This document shows, piece by piece, positions 32,641 to 43,919 of a stretch of DNA of 64,000 bases. The number at the start of each line of letters is the position of its first letter. The stretch's first letter is position 1. The stretch spans positions 18,894,354 to 18,958,353 of the forward strand of contig OX235272.1 of assembly GCA_944472155.2 (NCBI GenBank), in the 5' to 3' direction. The notes beneath the pieces were generated by a model. That model saw only the letters and a list, made by a program, of their open reading frames with translations. It had not been told where the DNA came from and made no database searches. Both the position numbers and the translations under genes were made by a program. This stretch comes from Trichobilharzia szidati. Lineage: Eukaryota; Platyhelminthes; Trematoda; Strigeidida; Schistosomatidae.

Positions 32641-34655
32641 GAAAATAATGATAAAAATAATTTGCTTTATTCCAGAAACAGTGCTAGTGGTACAGTGTGG
32701 AATTTTCAGCACATATCTACAATATTTGCATCTGATTTTATCCAACGTTTAAATGGAGTATTTCAAAAAATAAATATAAAGACGACAACAGCAAAAATGC
32801 ACAAAAAACACAAAAATAATTTTTAAAAATGCGAATAAATACCAAGAAGCAGAAAGGGAAATAAACAACAAAAAATAATATCTCAGTATTGGGTAGTGGA
32901 AGCTATGATATGATTATGCATGGTGACAGTAAAGCTATAGTCATACAAGAAGTTATGAAATGATATTTAAGAATGTTTATCGCCAAGATGATCAGTTAAT
33001 TTGGTTGAAACAACTCTAAACAATCATAAAATAACATTTCAGTGTTGTTGTTTTGTTTTTTGTTGTCAGGTCTATTGCGGTGTTTGTAGTGGTAGTGTGA
33101 GTAATCCTGCATAATACAAAATTTTAAGGTGGTGATAATGGCGTTCAAAACCAAGATTGTCAGTTAATACAGCCGAACAAAAAAAGAACAACCAGAAAAC
33201 TAATAATTACATGGTGGGTAATGACAGGACAATTTTGTAATGCTCATGGTGATAATATAGTCGGAACCAGTAGATACACAAAAGAAGGAATAGAGTAAAG
33301 TACAAAAAAGTAAGCCAATGTTAATAATTTAGGTAGCTAAGTATGTTTAAGAAGGAGTCCACTATAGAATACAAAATAAGAGAGAAATGAAAGAGCCTAA
33401 AATTATGTTTTTAACAGCAAAGCAAGTCATAGGTTTCGCGCTTAACATTGTCCCTGTCACTTAGAACACGTACCAAATATGGTATCATTGAGTTCCTGTA
33501 CTTGGTTGTAAGAGCATATATTATTTTATACTGATTTCTGGTTCTACTTGATGAGATACAAGGCGAGAGTTGGGAATAGAGGAGGTGTTGGGGTCGGAGA
33601 GTATAGTTTTAGACCATTTTTCGCTTGTATTCAGATGCCTTTCAACTAATGTAGTGACGAGCTGACTGGGTTTTACACCACTAGTCCTACTAACTACCTT
33701 CAACATCCTTCTCAGGATGGTATAGTCCTTTTTCAGTAGCCCAGGAAAGTTTAGTGGGGAGCAGTAAAGTAGAATAGATAAGATACAAGAGTTGACAAAT
33801 TGTGAAAGTAGAGGTTGGGTGATTCCAGATTGTCTAAGTTCCTTAATGTAGTAGATTAGACAGAATACTTTCTTAGAAATCGTTAGGATATGAGATGTCC
33901 AAGTAGGGTCGGAAGATAGAACTAGACCGAGGTATTTTGCATTAGACTTAGTTTCAATTTTAGTCCCCTCAATGTAACAGGTTTCATGAGTACTTACTAG
34001 TGTTTGTAGATCTCGTTTATGCCTAAGGGAGAAATCATTAGTCTGGCATTTCGAGGGATTCAGCATGAGACCACTTAGTTTAGGCCACTGACTGATGTCC
34101 AACAGGAAGCTATTTAATTTGAAACAGTCTGACTGAGACTTAATGGGAAATGATACAGACAGATCATCTGCAAATTTGACAAAGTTGATTTCATCTGAGA
34201 GAGGTAAATCATGTAAGAAGAAGGAAAAGAGAAACGGAGAAAGAACAGCACCCTGAGGAACTCCAGCTTCATTAAGCAAAGGAGAGGAAGATACATCATT
34301 ATATACCGTGTACTGCATCCTATTAGAGAAGTAAGAGTGCAGCCAGTTGATAGCCCAGGGCTCAGTTTGTGTGAGGCTAAGCTTGTTTAATAAAAGGCCT
34401 CTAGGTATAGAGTCAAAAGCAGATGTATAATCAAGGAACGTACAACGGACATACTTGGCTCCTTTGTCTAAAGAGGATACAATGTTGTGATGAAACACAG
34501 CAGCAGCGTCTAAAGTACTTCTGACCTGTTTGTAAGCAAACTGCTTTGGATCGTTTGAGAAGCTTAGGGAGGTAACAAGTTTTAGTAACAGTAATTTCTC
34601 TATTAGTTTCAAAAAGGGAGAGGTAATAGCGACAGGTCTAAACTTAACATTACAG
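32641..34655 (-). mobile_element. CR1-like non-LTR retrotransposon, longest copy
   Basis: About 2 kb on the minus strand: a long reverse transcriptase frame followed by a ~0.85 kb 3' untranslated region ending 'tggaataaagcaaattattttt'. It separates two halves of an RTE element, so it is the later insertion. Confidence 0.88.
33521..34655 (-). CDS. CR1-like reverse transcriptase, about 380 codons open
   Basis: The open frame starts upstream in unrelated RTE sequence (to 34771), but the element's part begins near VKFRPVAITSPFLKLIEKL. Reverse transcriptase blocks follow in order: FAYKQVRSTLDA, FLDYTSAFDSIP, GVPQGAVLSPFLFSFFLHDL, catalytic FADDL, LNPSKCQT, KYLGLVLSSD, and the C-terminal LKKDYTILRRMLKVVSRTSG. 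No stop interrupts about 380 codons, so this is the best-preserved coding copy in the window. It lacks the N-terminal endonuclease. The last residues deviate from relatives (VEPEISIK), suggesting a late frameshift. Confidence 0.82.
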
Positions 34656-35370
34656 GTAAAAACCAACAATTTGGCAGAAAAGACTGGCAGCAAAGACAGG
34701 ACTTCAGATGAGAGCATAGAGAAGACGGAGGTAATGAAAAGAACAAAGTAACACACCACAACAATGATCAATCAAAGTGACAAAAATCTGAAAGACTTGA
34801 ATTACTTCATTTATTTAGGAAGAAACGTTCCAACTACTACAGGTGAATGACAAGGGTAAAGATGTCAAAACCAGAAACGGAAAGGCAATGCAGACCTCCA
34901 TCACTTTAAAATCAGTTTGGAAATCTGCTGCAAAAAGGATGAATTCAAATTTTCAACAAAAATGTTAAATCACTTCTTCTATTTAGGACAGAAATTTGGC
35001 CCTCGCGTCACGAAAATCGGCTTCCAATCGGCTGAGGAAGAATTCATCAATAGATATCTTCTCTGACTGTATATTGAAGATCAAATGGTCAGGAAGAATT
35101 AGCCATAAGGAATTCTGAAAGTGAACCAATCAAGAGCCTCCTACCCAGCAAATATTCCAAAGAAAGTGATCATGACTCATACATCCACTGACGAGGTGAT
35201 CAAGTGAAGTCATCACGCACCAGGCCATAATTTAAGTGGAACCTGAATGGGAAAGGATGAGTTGGAGGTAAAACAAAATCTTGCAGGGAGTAGATTAGCG
35301 ACTATGTGTGGGCAGTCGTGGGGGCAGGTAAAGAGGACTGAAGGGAACAGGACTGGCCTATTTATTGTGT
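34656..35370 (+). mobile_element. RTE copy, 3' piece (split by CR1-like element)
   Basis: Resumes 'aaccaacaatttggcagaaaagactggcag' (NLAEKTGS), then decayed EKTEVMK-, 'ttcaacaaaaatgtta'- and 'gatcaaatggtcaggaag'-type signatures. No frame longer than a few dozen codons. Confidence 0.65.
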
Positions 35371-35374
35371 GGTA

Positions 35375-35900
35375 AAATTAGTGAATATATAATTATAGAG
35401 TTTGAAGAAGAATTTATTGAAAACGATTTTTCTCTATTCTCTTATTCTTTTTCTGAATAAGTGTATTTAATGGAATAATATAGTGCGGTGTTTGGTACTA
35501 ACTGGCATCTATAGTTGGTATGTTGTATGTGATGTTTTCTGCATCTTCAGCGGCAGCAGAGCGATAGATTAGATTGTGATGAAAAGGAATAATGAAAAAT
35601 ACTTGTGAAACAGTACAGAAAGTATGAAAAGGAAAACAAAAGAAAAAAAGCATAACGTGAAAAAAAAACTTTAACCAACTGAAAATTCCGCGTAGTTAGT
35701 CAAATTCGCAGTAGGATCACTAAGCGAGGTGATGTGGATTTCAGTTTTTGAGTGGGGGGGGTTCAGATACAGATTGGTGTCAAGGGACAATAAGCCCGAA
35801 ACTTAGATACAATGTTTCCTCCATCGATTTCTTTTAACCGTCTAACTTGTAAATATCGTAACAGAATACCATTTCCTATGTTCCATATTGTTTCCTATGT
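35375..35900. other. Unassigned sequence
   Basis: AT-rich, ending in a short 'tttcctatgttcc' repetition next to the RTE start. No feature. Confidence 0.4.
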
Positions 35901-36342
35901 TTCCTATATTCCAGAACAAGCTGGATTCAGGAAAAGCAAATCATGTTCTCACCAAATTGCAACTTCACGTATCATCATCACAGAACAAAGCATGGAGTGG
36001 CAATCAAACCTATACCTCAACTTTATAGACTTTGAGAAGGCCCTCGACAGCGTTGACCGCGAAGTAATTTGGAAACTACTCGACTACTACGGCGTACCCC
36101 AAATATTCATCAACCTTATTCAAAAGCTGTACGACAACGGCACATGTCAAGTGATCCACAACGAAAAACTCAGCGAGGCGTTTGGAGTAAACACAGGAGT
36201 CAGACAAGGGTGCTTATTATCATCAATGATATTCCTAATGGTGGTGGACTGGATTATGCGTCAGACAGTGGGAAACGAGAAGACAAGGATATCCTGGACC
36301 GATGAGAAGAACCTAGAAGACCTGGATTTCGCCCTTGGATGA
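35812..36342 (+). pseudogene. RTE-B reverse transcriptase, palm region
   Basis: An open frame of about 140 element-derived codons: AGFRKS, LYLNFIDFEKALDSVDRE (catalytic D block), GVRQGCLLSSMIFLMVVDWIM, then LEDLDFALG and a stop. The expected FADD is replaced because of a 4-base insertion. The following frame starts with DDLCL-like sequence. The first ~30 codons come from flanking DNA. Confidence 0.82.
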
Positions 36343-37225
36343 TTTATGTTTGATGTTACACAAAATCGAAGACTAACAAGCGAAAACCGACAAACTGGTC
36401 GAAGAGGCTGTCAGTAAAGACAGGACTCCAGGTGAACATAGACAAGATGGAGGTTATGAAAATAACCAATCAGCCAACCAACAACAACAACAACAGAAAC
36501 ATCCAGCGCCGATCACCATCAACGGAACGGATTTGAAAGGTCACTTCATTCACTCACTTATCTAGGGAGCATTGTCTCAACTACAGGCAGGTGGAACGGA
36601 CGATGATGTCAAATCGAGCGAGAATCGGGAAGGCGAGAAACACATTCATCCACCTGAAACCAATCTGGAAATCTTCGTCACTCAACCCAGACAGCATCAA
36701 CAACAAAATTCGGATTTTCAATACAAACGTCAAGTCAGTCACTTCTTCTATACGGATGGATGAGAAAGTTGGCGGCGGGTCACAAAGAATGAGTATTTCC
36801 AACAGCCTGTTGCAGACCTTTATCAACACGTAACTGTCTTCGCTGGCTGGCTCTATACTGAAGATCAGATGGCCGGAAAGAACAAGAACCAACAAGAAAC
36901 TATGGGAACAAAGAAAACAAACAAGAACCAATCGCCCAACAAATATGCAGGAGAGAGGGGAGATGGATTGGACACTCGCTGAGCTGAGGAGGCCGCTGGG
37001 TGACATCGCGCGTCAGGCCAACGCTCGAGTGGAATCCGAAAGGGAAGCGGTGAGTGGGACGTCAGTGCAAGGGTGACATGGAGGAGAATTTGTGAAGAGG
37101 AGTTGAAACAGTATGGACTAAGATGGATGCAGGTGAAAAGTACTTCAGAAGAGAGAAGCAAGTGGAGACGTGTAATTGAAGCCGTGTGTTTCACTAGGAA
37201 CACAAGGGAACAATAATAATAATAA
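35905..37225 (+). mobile_element. RTE-B copy, longest reverse transcriptase part
   Basis: Begins at EQAGFRKSKSCSHQIATSRI and runs to the tail 'ttcactaggaacacaaggg(taa)n'. Polyglutamine codons near 36480. Catalytic motif broken by 4 extra bases at about 36330. Confidence 0.88.
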
Positions 37226-37229
37226 TAAA

Positions 37230-37570
37230 TAATTTTCTACTAAGTATCATGATGTTGTTCGCTTAGCGGTAACTAGCATTGGAGTCAAGGATACACACAC
37301 TTCGTCTTATTTATGACCCGTTAGTTAGATACAACTGCCTCCCCAGGAAACAATGGTGTCCGCTCCTTCTTATAGAATCTATCTGTCTAACCCACCACCC
37401 ATCCTTCTATACAGCAAAGAGCCATCCATTAAGCTGATTAGGCCAGTTATCTCTAAACTTCTTTGGGGCTTCCGCACTAGCACCTAACATGTGATTACAA
37501 GCCAAACGTTTCAGTCAAAGTAGTCAAGTATTTTTTAGGAGGGATTTGATTTATCCCAAGTTTCACCAGA
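37230..37570. other. Unassigned sequence
   Basis: No recognised feature. Confidence 0.4.
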
Positions 37571-37574
37571 GCAA

Positions 37575-37760
37575 TCTGACATCAGTTTGGAAATCATTGA
37601 ATACCACAGCGTACTGGACGCCTGTTTTGCACTCCGTGTTTGGAACTGATTGACAGTACGCACCCATCTTCTGGTTACAAGGCAATCTCACAGACCATTC
37701 AGCCGACCCAGTGACCCTTGAATTCTAACTTCTACCTATTCGTGATTTAACATCACCACC
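37575..37760 (-). repeat. SINE-1 fragment, diverged
   Basis: 'cagtacgcacccatcttctggttacaagg' and 'ttgaattctaacttc' are the minus-strand SINE-1 landmarks. B box damaged. Confidence 0.6.
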
Positions 37761-37761
37761 A

Positions 37762-37885
37762 CCAGCCAATGTCATGGTCGTGGTTTCGAACCCTGGTGGT
37801 GGGTGTATCCTGATGAAGAGTCGCAAGCTGGAAGGACGAAACGGCTGTCTAGTAAGTACTCCCTGGGGTTTTCAATGATTCTCAA
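37762..37885 (+). repeat. SINE-1 fragment with hammerhead-like core
   Basis: B box 'ggtttcgaaccctgg', then 'ctgatgaagagtcgcaagctggaaggacgaaacggctgtc'; the stem II segment is altered. Confidence 0.65.
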
Positions 37886-37887
37886 AT

Positions 37888-38106
37888 TGCATGGAGGATT
37901 TCATCATGAGCTGACATCAGTTAGAGAAATACTGGAAAACCTGGGAGTACGGGACAGCTGTTTCGTCCTAATTTGGGACTCTTCATCAGTGCTACTGAAG
38001 ACTGCTGAAGAGTCCCAAACTAGGACGAAACAGCTGTGCAGTTTTCCCAGGTTTTCTAGTGGTTTTCTAACTGATGTCAGCTCATGATGAAATCCTCCAT
38101 GCAATC
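37888..38106. repeat. SINE-1 palindrome (two 3' halves head to head)
   Basis: Arms of about 100 bp (37888-37990 and 38004-38106) are near-perfect reverse complements with a spacer of about 13 bp. Each holds 'cctaatttggga'/'cccaaactagga' stem II and CGAAAC. The right arm continues into the 'aaaatccctacaaaaccaac' tail to about 38150; the left arm does not. Confidence 0.88.
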
Positions 38107-38149
38107 AAACAAAATCCCTACAAAACCAACACTTGATTCTCAAATTGAT

Positions 38150-38868
38150 ATCAATCCGTGGTCGAACTAGTCGAACAGTCTTATCAGATATGTGCTTGTT
38201 CTGTGCTTACAAATAAAAGTTACTACTAGTAGGTGTTTTTTTTCGTTATAAAATTTCCAAAATTCAATTAATCATACCAAACAGGAGAAACTCCTTACAC
38301 TTGAAAGAAGAAGAAAATAGGGTAAAGACCGACCAAGCGATTATTCTAGTAGAGGGAAAGAATTGGTCTTCTCTTTAGGAGAAAAAAATATTTTTTTATC
38401 AATTTATATTGCTTTAATTTTCTTTTCATTACATGAAGTATTTCGTTTTACATTACCCTATATGTAACAAAATGAATAACAACCTTAGGAAGGGAAAAAG
38501 TAAAGAAGAGAAGGCGGGGAAAAACAAATTCATAAATGGTCTCCTCCTTATAAGTATACTAGCCTAAGTTGAATTGTTTGTTGGTGGGCTTGTTGTTTTT
38601 GTTGTTGTTGTTTTCTATTTCTTCACTAACTCTTCTTTCAATTAACTGAACTTCTTTAATACTGTTTTCTTTTCTGCACCCTCTTTTTTCTTTGTATTTT
38701 CAGTTTTTTTCATATGACCTTAACAAACACGAAGAAAATAAAAGAATATATAAAAACAAGCCACCTACTGTGTGGCTGTTTTTTTTTGATGACCTTTTGA
38801 TTAACCTGAAGAACAACTTGAACACAAAACAAAATTAAAATATAGTCAGTGGTCACTTCTAAGGAATT
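38150..38868. other. Unassigned sequence
   Basis: AT-rich, polypurine near 38310 and T runs; no feature. Confidence 0.4.
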
Positions 38869-38870
38869 AT

Positions 38871-39238
38871 TTTTTTTCAAGTATTGGTTTGGTAGGGATT
38901 TTGTTTAATTGTATGGAGGATTTCATCATGAGCTAACATCAGTTAGAGAACCACTGGAAAACATGGGAGTACTGGACAGCTGTTTCGTCCTAGTTTGGGA
39001 CTCTTCATCAGTACGCACCCACCGGGATTCGAACCCAGGACATTCTGGTTACAAGGCGAGCTCGTATACCATTGAACCACTGGGACCCGATCCAATGGTC
39101 CTTGAATTCTAACTTCTGCCAATTCACGACATAGCGCGACCATTTCGCAATGTCTTCTTAGATGAGTTACTGTCACATCTTCAACCTGCTGTACCCTACT
39201 GGTCACGGCTTCCCACTAGAACCCCAGGTTAACTGCCT
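38871..39238 (-). repeat. SINE-1, nearly complete, left member of inverted pair
   Basis: On the minus strand, from 5' to 3': leader 'gtgactggccttattcaggc', 'gtcgtgaattggcagaag', A-box region, B box 'ggttcgaatccc', 'ctgatgaagagtcccaaac', 'aggacgaaacagctgtcc', and the tail ending 'aatacttgaaaaaaa'. This is a useful reference copy. Confidence 0.85.
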
Positions 39239-39425
39239 GAATAAGGCCAGTCACTAGTGAGCTCGCCTTGTAACCAGAATGTCCTGGGTTCGAATTCCGG
39301 TGGGCGCGTACTGATGAAGAGTCCCAAACTAGGACGAAACAGCTGTCCAGTACTCCCTGGCTGGTTTTCCAGTGGTTCTCTAACTGATGTCAGCTCATGA
39401 TGAAATCCTCCATAGAATTATGTTT
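39239..39425 (+). repeat. SINE-1, right member of inverted pair
   Basis: Starts inside the tRNA-like region ('gctcgccttgtaaccag'), B box 'ggttcgaattcc', hammerhead-like core, and stops at 'cctccata' without the tail. 'gaattat' occurs outside both ends of the pair. Confidence 0.82.
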
Positions 39426-39494
39426 TGTTTGTTTTTGAAAACTGTGTTTATTTCTTTCTGTGTCAGAGTAGAGAATCATTAAAAAAAACTGTAT

Positions 39495-39690
39495 AGCATA
39501 GGACAATGGTGTTTCGCCCTAGTCTGGTACTCTTCACTAGTGAGTGAGCACCGATGAACCCATTATGAAGGGAACTTCAAGGTCCTCAGTTTATTAGGCA
39601 AATGACTCGGTTGAAATCCAAGTCTGATTCTATGAATTCTACATCAACTCGACTCTGAGTAAGGTCACCGCTGTATACTTCCGAGGAGTT
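39495..39690 (-). repeat. SINE-1, strongly diverged
   Basis: 'gtttcgccctagtctggtactcttca' resembles the reverse complement of the SINE-1 core. The rest is decayed. Confidence 0.45.
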
Positions 39691-39699
39691 ATGAAGCAG

Positions 39700-41365
39700 A
39701 ACTAACTAATTTCTATTGATTTGATAACGGATTTCGGCTTGTGACGATATCTACTGTATAGCCTATCAAATCCCAAAAGGAGTACCACCTGAAAATAATG
39801 AAAACAAAACACCTAGTTCAGTGAAGAGTCTCTTTTCAACGGTGAATTCATTTTCTTAGCTGTATAATCGCAAATATATGTTTGTTTTATTTTGTGTGTA
39901 TGTGTACATTAAGTTTGTCAAACAAAAATACAATTGGTTATGGTTATTTTAACTAAACAGGTGAAGATTGGTAATTGGAGTTGCGCAATACAAAATCAGT
40001 CAAGAAAATTAGGTGTTAGTGTAATTAGGGTAGTAACAAAGGTGATGAGTTGTCACAAACAGTTGTTAAAAGAAGTTTTGTAATAATATGAATAGTTTGA
40101 TGAGTGAGTTTTACTCAAGATGCACATAGGAACAAAGTAGATAATACGAAATTACGTAAGAGTTCTAAATCAATACAAGAATTATAAGCAATTAAACAAC
40201 AGGCAAAGAAATAAAATTAAGTCATCAACCTGAAAATAAGTTAATACCATTTGAAGATGACAGTGTTACTGACAATAAGCTAGTAGAATATAAAAAGTGT
40301 CACTGTGACATTTTCGACTGACATGAATTAGTTAGTAGGAAATTGGTAACGTCTCTTCAAACACCTCCTGTCTGCCTGTTGGGTTGTTGAACTTTGAACC
40401 CATCCGCTCAATGACCTTTCTCACACGAACTGTTGTGTAGGTATCTTGACCACACAATGAGGTCCACAAGACGACCATATTTGTTCTCTGCCCCTACACA
40501 CACTATTTCCTAATCACTATTAACCAAATAACATAGCATAAACCTTCAGAGATCGTTGAAGAGTCTTCATTAGAAGTCACATTATGAACAGAGATCAAGC
40601 CATTCGGTCCATTGAAAATACGAGATAACTTAAATAAAGCGATTCTTTGAATCCTGTAAGCTTCTGTGTTATGACCACCGTGTTGGTTATTTAAGAGATT
40701 TTATTTTTCAGCTTGTAATGAATTTCCACATTGTTTTTTTCTCTTTTTTTTTGGCAACTATTATTCTCTTTTATTATTTGGTTAATTTACAACGGAATGT
40801 ACTTTATAAGGAAACAAACAAACTGTGACCTTTATGTGTTGTTTTTGTAATTGTTGATGTGTTTACAGGTTTTGCGTACGTAAATATCTTTTGTGAATCA
40901 CCTGAAATAACCTTCTTCACCTTTCAACTACATGTGTACGTGTACTGTTTCAGTTAAGTGTTGCTTTTCTTATGCACTATAGAAACATCTTGTCAATGCT
41001 GTTTTACCTTATATGAATAACATTGTGTGTATCAGTAAACATTTCTATCTATGACGCATAAGATTACAAGATAAGATAAGATGCCTACTGTTAATCTATT
41101 GAAGCAGATGTTACTGGTTTGCGTTAACAGTTCACTTTTAGTTAATAAGTTTCAGATTCGAATCCTTTTCCATCTATATAACTCTGAACGACTGGGTGGT
41201 AGTATTGTCATCAAGCCTAACCAGTCATATGCTCTGATGGTGTTCTTGTGAATTTCTTTGCCAGATCCGCCAAGCGCGATAGGATAGTACGCGACGTAAT
41301 GGTTGTGTGCGAGGTTTGAAGGGGACTGACTGTGAGTTTTATTATGAATGGGCCTCGCCTTGACA
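39700..41365. other. Unassigned sequence
   Basis: The longest stretch without a recognised element. Short chance ORFs only, AT-rich, no exon pattern seen. Confidence 0.4.
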
Positions 41366-41369
41366 ATGT

Positions 41370-41580
41370 TTAGTGCGTTAGTGGCACAGAGGTAGAATGC
41401 TGTCCAACCAGGCGTGTTGTGAAGCACCCCTTTACCTTGCTAAGCCAGTAGTTAGACTGGTAAAGAGGGAAGGTTGGGCATGAGGCTAGCAACTCCATCC
41501 CGTAAAAATTAACACCACTGCTACGGAAACTTCAAGCCTCTAGCTTGAAGCCCTATGTTCCACTGGGAACGTAATAATAT
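41370..41580 (+). repeat. SINE-2 copy with RTE-type tail
   Basis: A decayed tRNA-like head ('gtgcgttagtggcacagagg'), the body 'cctttaccttgctaagccag ... gaggctagcaactccatcc', and the tail 'cttgaagccctatgttcc' as in RTE-B. The next RTE starts at its end in the opposite direction. Confidence 0.7.
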
Positions 41581-42345
41581 TATTATAATTGTTCCCGTGG
41601 GTGCCTAGTGGAACAAAAGGCTTCAACTGTACGTCTCCACTTGCTTCTGTCTTCTGCTGTATTTTTCACTTGCATCCATAATAATCCATACTGTCTCAAC
41701 TCCTCTTCACACGATCTCCTCCATGTCACACTTGCACTGACGTCCCACTCACCGCTTCCCTTTCGGGTTCCACTCGAGCGTTGGTTTGACGCACGATGTC
41801 ACCCAGCGAGCCTCCTCAGCGAGTGTCCAATCCATCTCCACTTTCTCCTGCATATTTGTTGAGCGATTGGTTCTTGTTTTGTTTCTTCCCATAGTTTGTT
41901 TCTTGTTGGTTCTTGTTCTTTCCACCCATCTGATCTTCAGTATAGAGCCAGCCAGCGAAGACAGTTAGTTGTTGATAAAGGTGTGCAACAGGCTGTTGGA
42001 AATACTCATTCTTTGTGACCCGCCGCCGATAACTTTCTGATCCATCCGTATAGAAGAACTGACTGACTTGACGTTTGTATTGAAAATCCGAATTTTGTTG
42101 TTGCTGCTGGCTGGGTTGAGTGACGAAGATTTCCTGATTGGTTTCAGGTTGACGAATGTGTTTCTCGCCTTCCCGATTCCCGCTCGATTTGACATCCTCG
42201 TCCGTTCCTCCTGCCTGTAGTTGAGACAATGCTGGTTGCCTAGATAAGTGAGTGAATGAAGTAACCTCTTTCAAATCGCTTCCGTTGATGGTGATTGTCG
42301 CTGGATGTTGCTGTTGCTGCTGTTATTGTTTTTGGTTGGTTATGT
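41575..42345 (-). mobile_element. RTE-B copy, 3' part
   Basis: The minus-strand frame 42274-41816 (152 codons) contains KEVTSFTHLSRQ, GEKHIRQPETN, QYKRQVSQFFYTDGSE, the C-terminal KYAGESGDGLDT region, and the standard tail. The polyglutamine tract at 42310 marks the 5' truncation. Confidence 0.85.
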
Positions 42346-42349
42346 CATG

Positions 42350-43015
42350 TGTAGAACAACCTTTAATTTTTTCAATGTTTAAGGAGCTTGAAATAATAAA
42401 TTTGAAGAATTTAAATTAGGTAATCATGAATTTATTTAAGGCTCACCAGTCAGATATATATTGATTAGTATCCTAACTTGCGTTTAATTGTACAAAGATT
42501 TGACTAGGGTGATGATGTCTAGCTGAAAGCTTAAGATGGAAAAGTTTCACTTTCTTTGATCAGTATACTCATATTATGCAAAGTAAGATTGTTGAAATTT
42601 GTGTGTGTGGGTGTATCTACGACCCTGCATATTTATCGGTGGATCACTAGCAGAATGTTTATTGACCATACAGGTGATCAGTGTTCACTTCATGACTAGT
42701 AAGTACTCTCCTAAATCTTACTCAGTCTGCTAGCCACTTTTAAGCTCCCACCCCCCCAAAAAAACGAAAGGCTGGCTGTGTGGTTCGAAACTCCACCCGT
42801 AGAAACAACCCCACCACACTGCTAAAATTTCTAGTTCCAATGTTCTAAACAAAAGGATGGAAAAACATTTGCGATGCCATCCTTTGTGGGGAGTCTTGAT
42901 GTGTTACCCTATACCTAAGCTTGATTTCTTGTTATGAGACAGGAATAATTTAAAATCACAATCTTAAGGATATCTGTACCCCCCCTCACTACCTCCAAGG
43001 CTTACATTCCCTCTT
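42350..43015. other. Unassigned sequence
   Basis: C-runs near 42750 and 42980; no recognised feature. Confidence 0.4.
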
Positions 43016-43019
43016 CTTC

Positions 43020-43790
43020 ATATACAGAGTACACACAGTACACAACGCATACTGTTTCACACTAGAACTTGAAAAACGCGTTAGTGAACACTATCCAGGC
43101 TGGCTAGTAAAAGGAGAACGAAAACGTGTATATAGCTCAGTGACAGAACATCTGGTCAATTCAGGACATTCAGTACCATTCGAAAAATCCTTCAAAATCA
43201 TATTCAAGATTCGATCAAACCTATCAAATGGAGTAAAATTAAGACATGTGGGCATAGCAGAGGCACTAGCCATCCAAAAGCTCAAACCCACGCTATGTAT
43301 CCAAAAGAAATACGTTCAACTCTTGTCCCTGCCGTGGCCATCATAAACAGGTAATTCTTCTAATATTGACTATCCCATTGCCTTTCATATCCGAACTTCC
43401 TGTCTATTTTGTCATTTTATTATTTCTACATATTTAGTCCCTCACTGCATTAACAGTTATTCGTCACATTGGTTATGATCCCACTAGATTTTTTATCTAA
43501 CCATCCTGTCTATTTTTGTTATTTCTACATTTCTGCCCCCTAATTGTACAATATGTAAATCTTCCCAATAATTATAAAGCTACTTTGTTTGAGTTTTATC
43601 CCCCCCTGTTTATTATGGCATGTTAATTCCTAATTGTTATTTTATTAATTTACGCCTTGACCGGAAATTATTCTGGAACTTTCCTACCCACTTATTATAA
43701 ATACACGAATGTACAGCCTAGTTGATGCTGACTTCGTCGAAAAGAAAATTTTCTTCTCTGCAACCGTCTTTTTCATGATTCTCTAAATGA
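43020..43790 (+). mobile_element. Penelope-like element (PLE-1), 3' end
   Basis: The frame around 43091-43346 gives WLVKGERKRVYSSVTEHL, NSGHSVPFEKSFKIIF and LKPTLCIQKKYVQLLSLP, the C-terminal half of the GIY-YIG domain. The 3' untranslated end ('gtacagcctagttgatg', 'ctgcaaccgtctt') matches 11180-11270. Confidence 0.82.
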
Positions 43791-43849
43791 TGTCATTTCG
43801 TGATCTAGCCAGAAATCAATCAATGCTCTGCATACCTATCATTTGGAAA

Positions 43850-43915
43850 TCACAGATTTCATCATGAGCTGACATCAGTTAGGGAACCACTGGAAAACTA
43901 GCAAGTACTGGATAT
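43850..43915 (-). repeat. SINE-1 3' fragment
   Basis: 'atttcatcatgagctgacatcagttag' is the reverse complement of the SINE-1 3' region. Confidence 0.7.
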
Positions 43916-43919
43916 CTAA

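Noticed and set aside
36318..36345. Programmed +1 frameshift in RTE-B
   Set aside because: A shift before the GGA codon would give FALDD, which inserts a residue into the catalytic motif. The preceding codon also varies between copies (CTT, CGT, TAT).
39700..41365. Search for host exons in the longest unassigned stretch
   Set aside because: No long open frames, conserved motifs or consistent splice patterns were seen.
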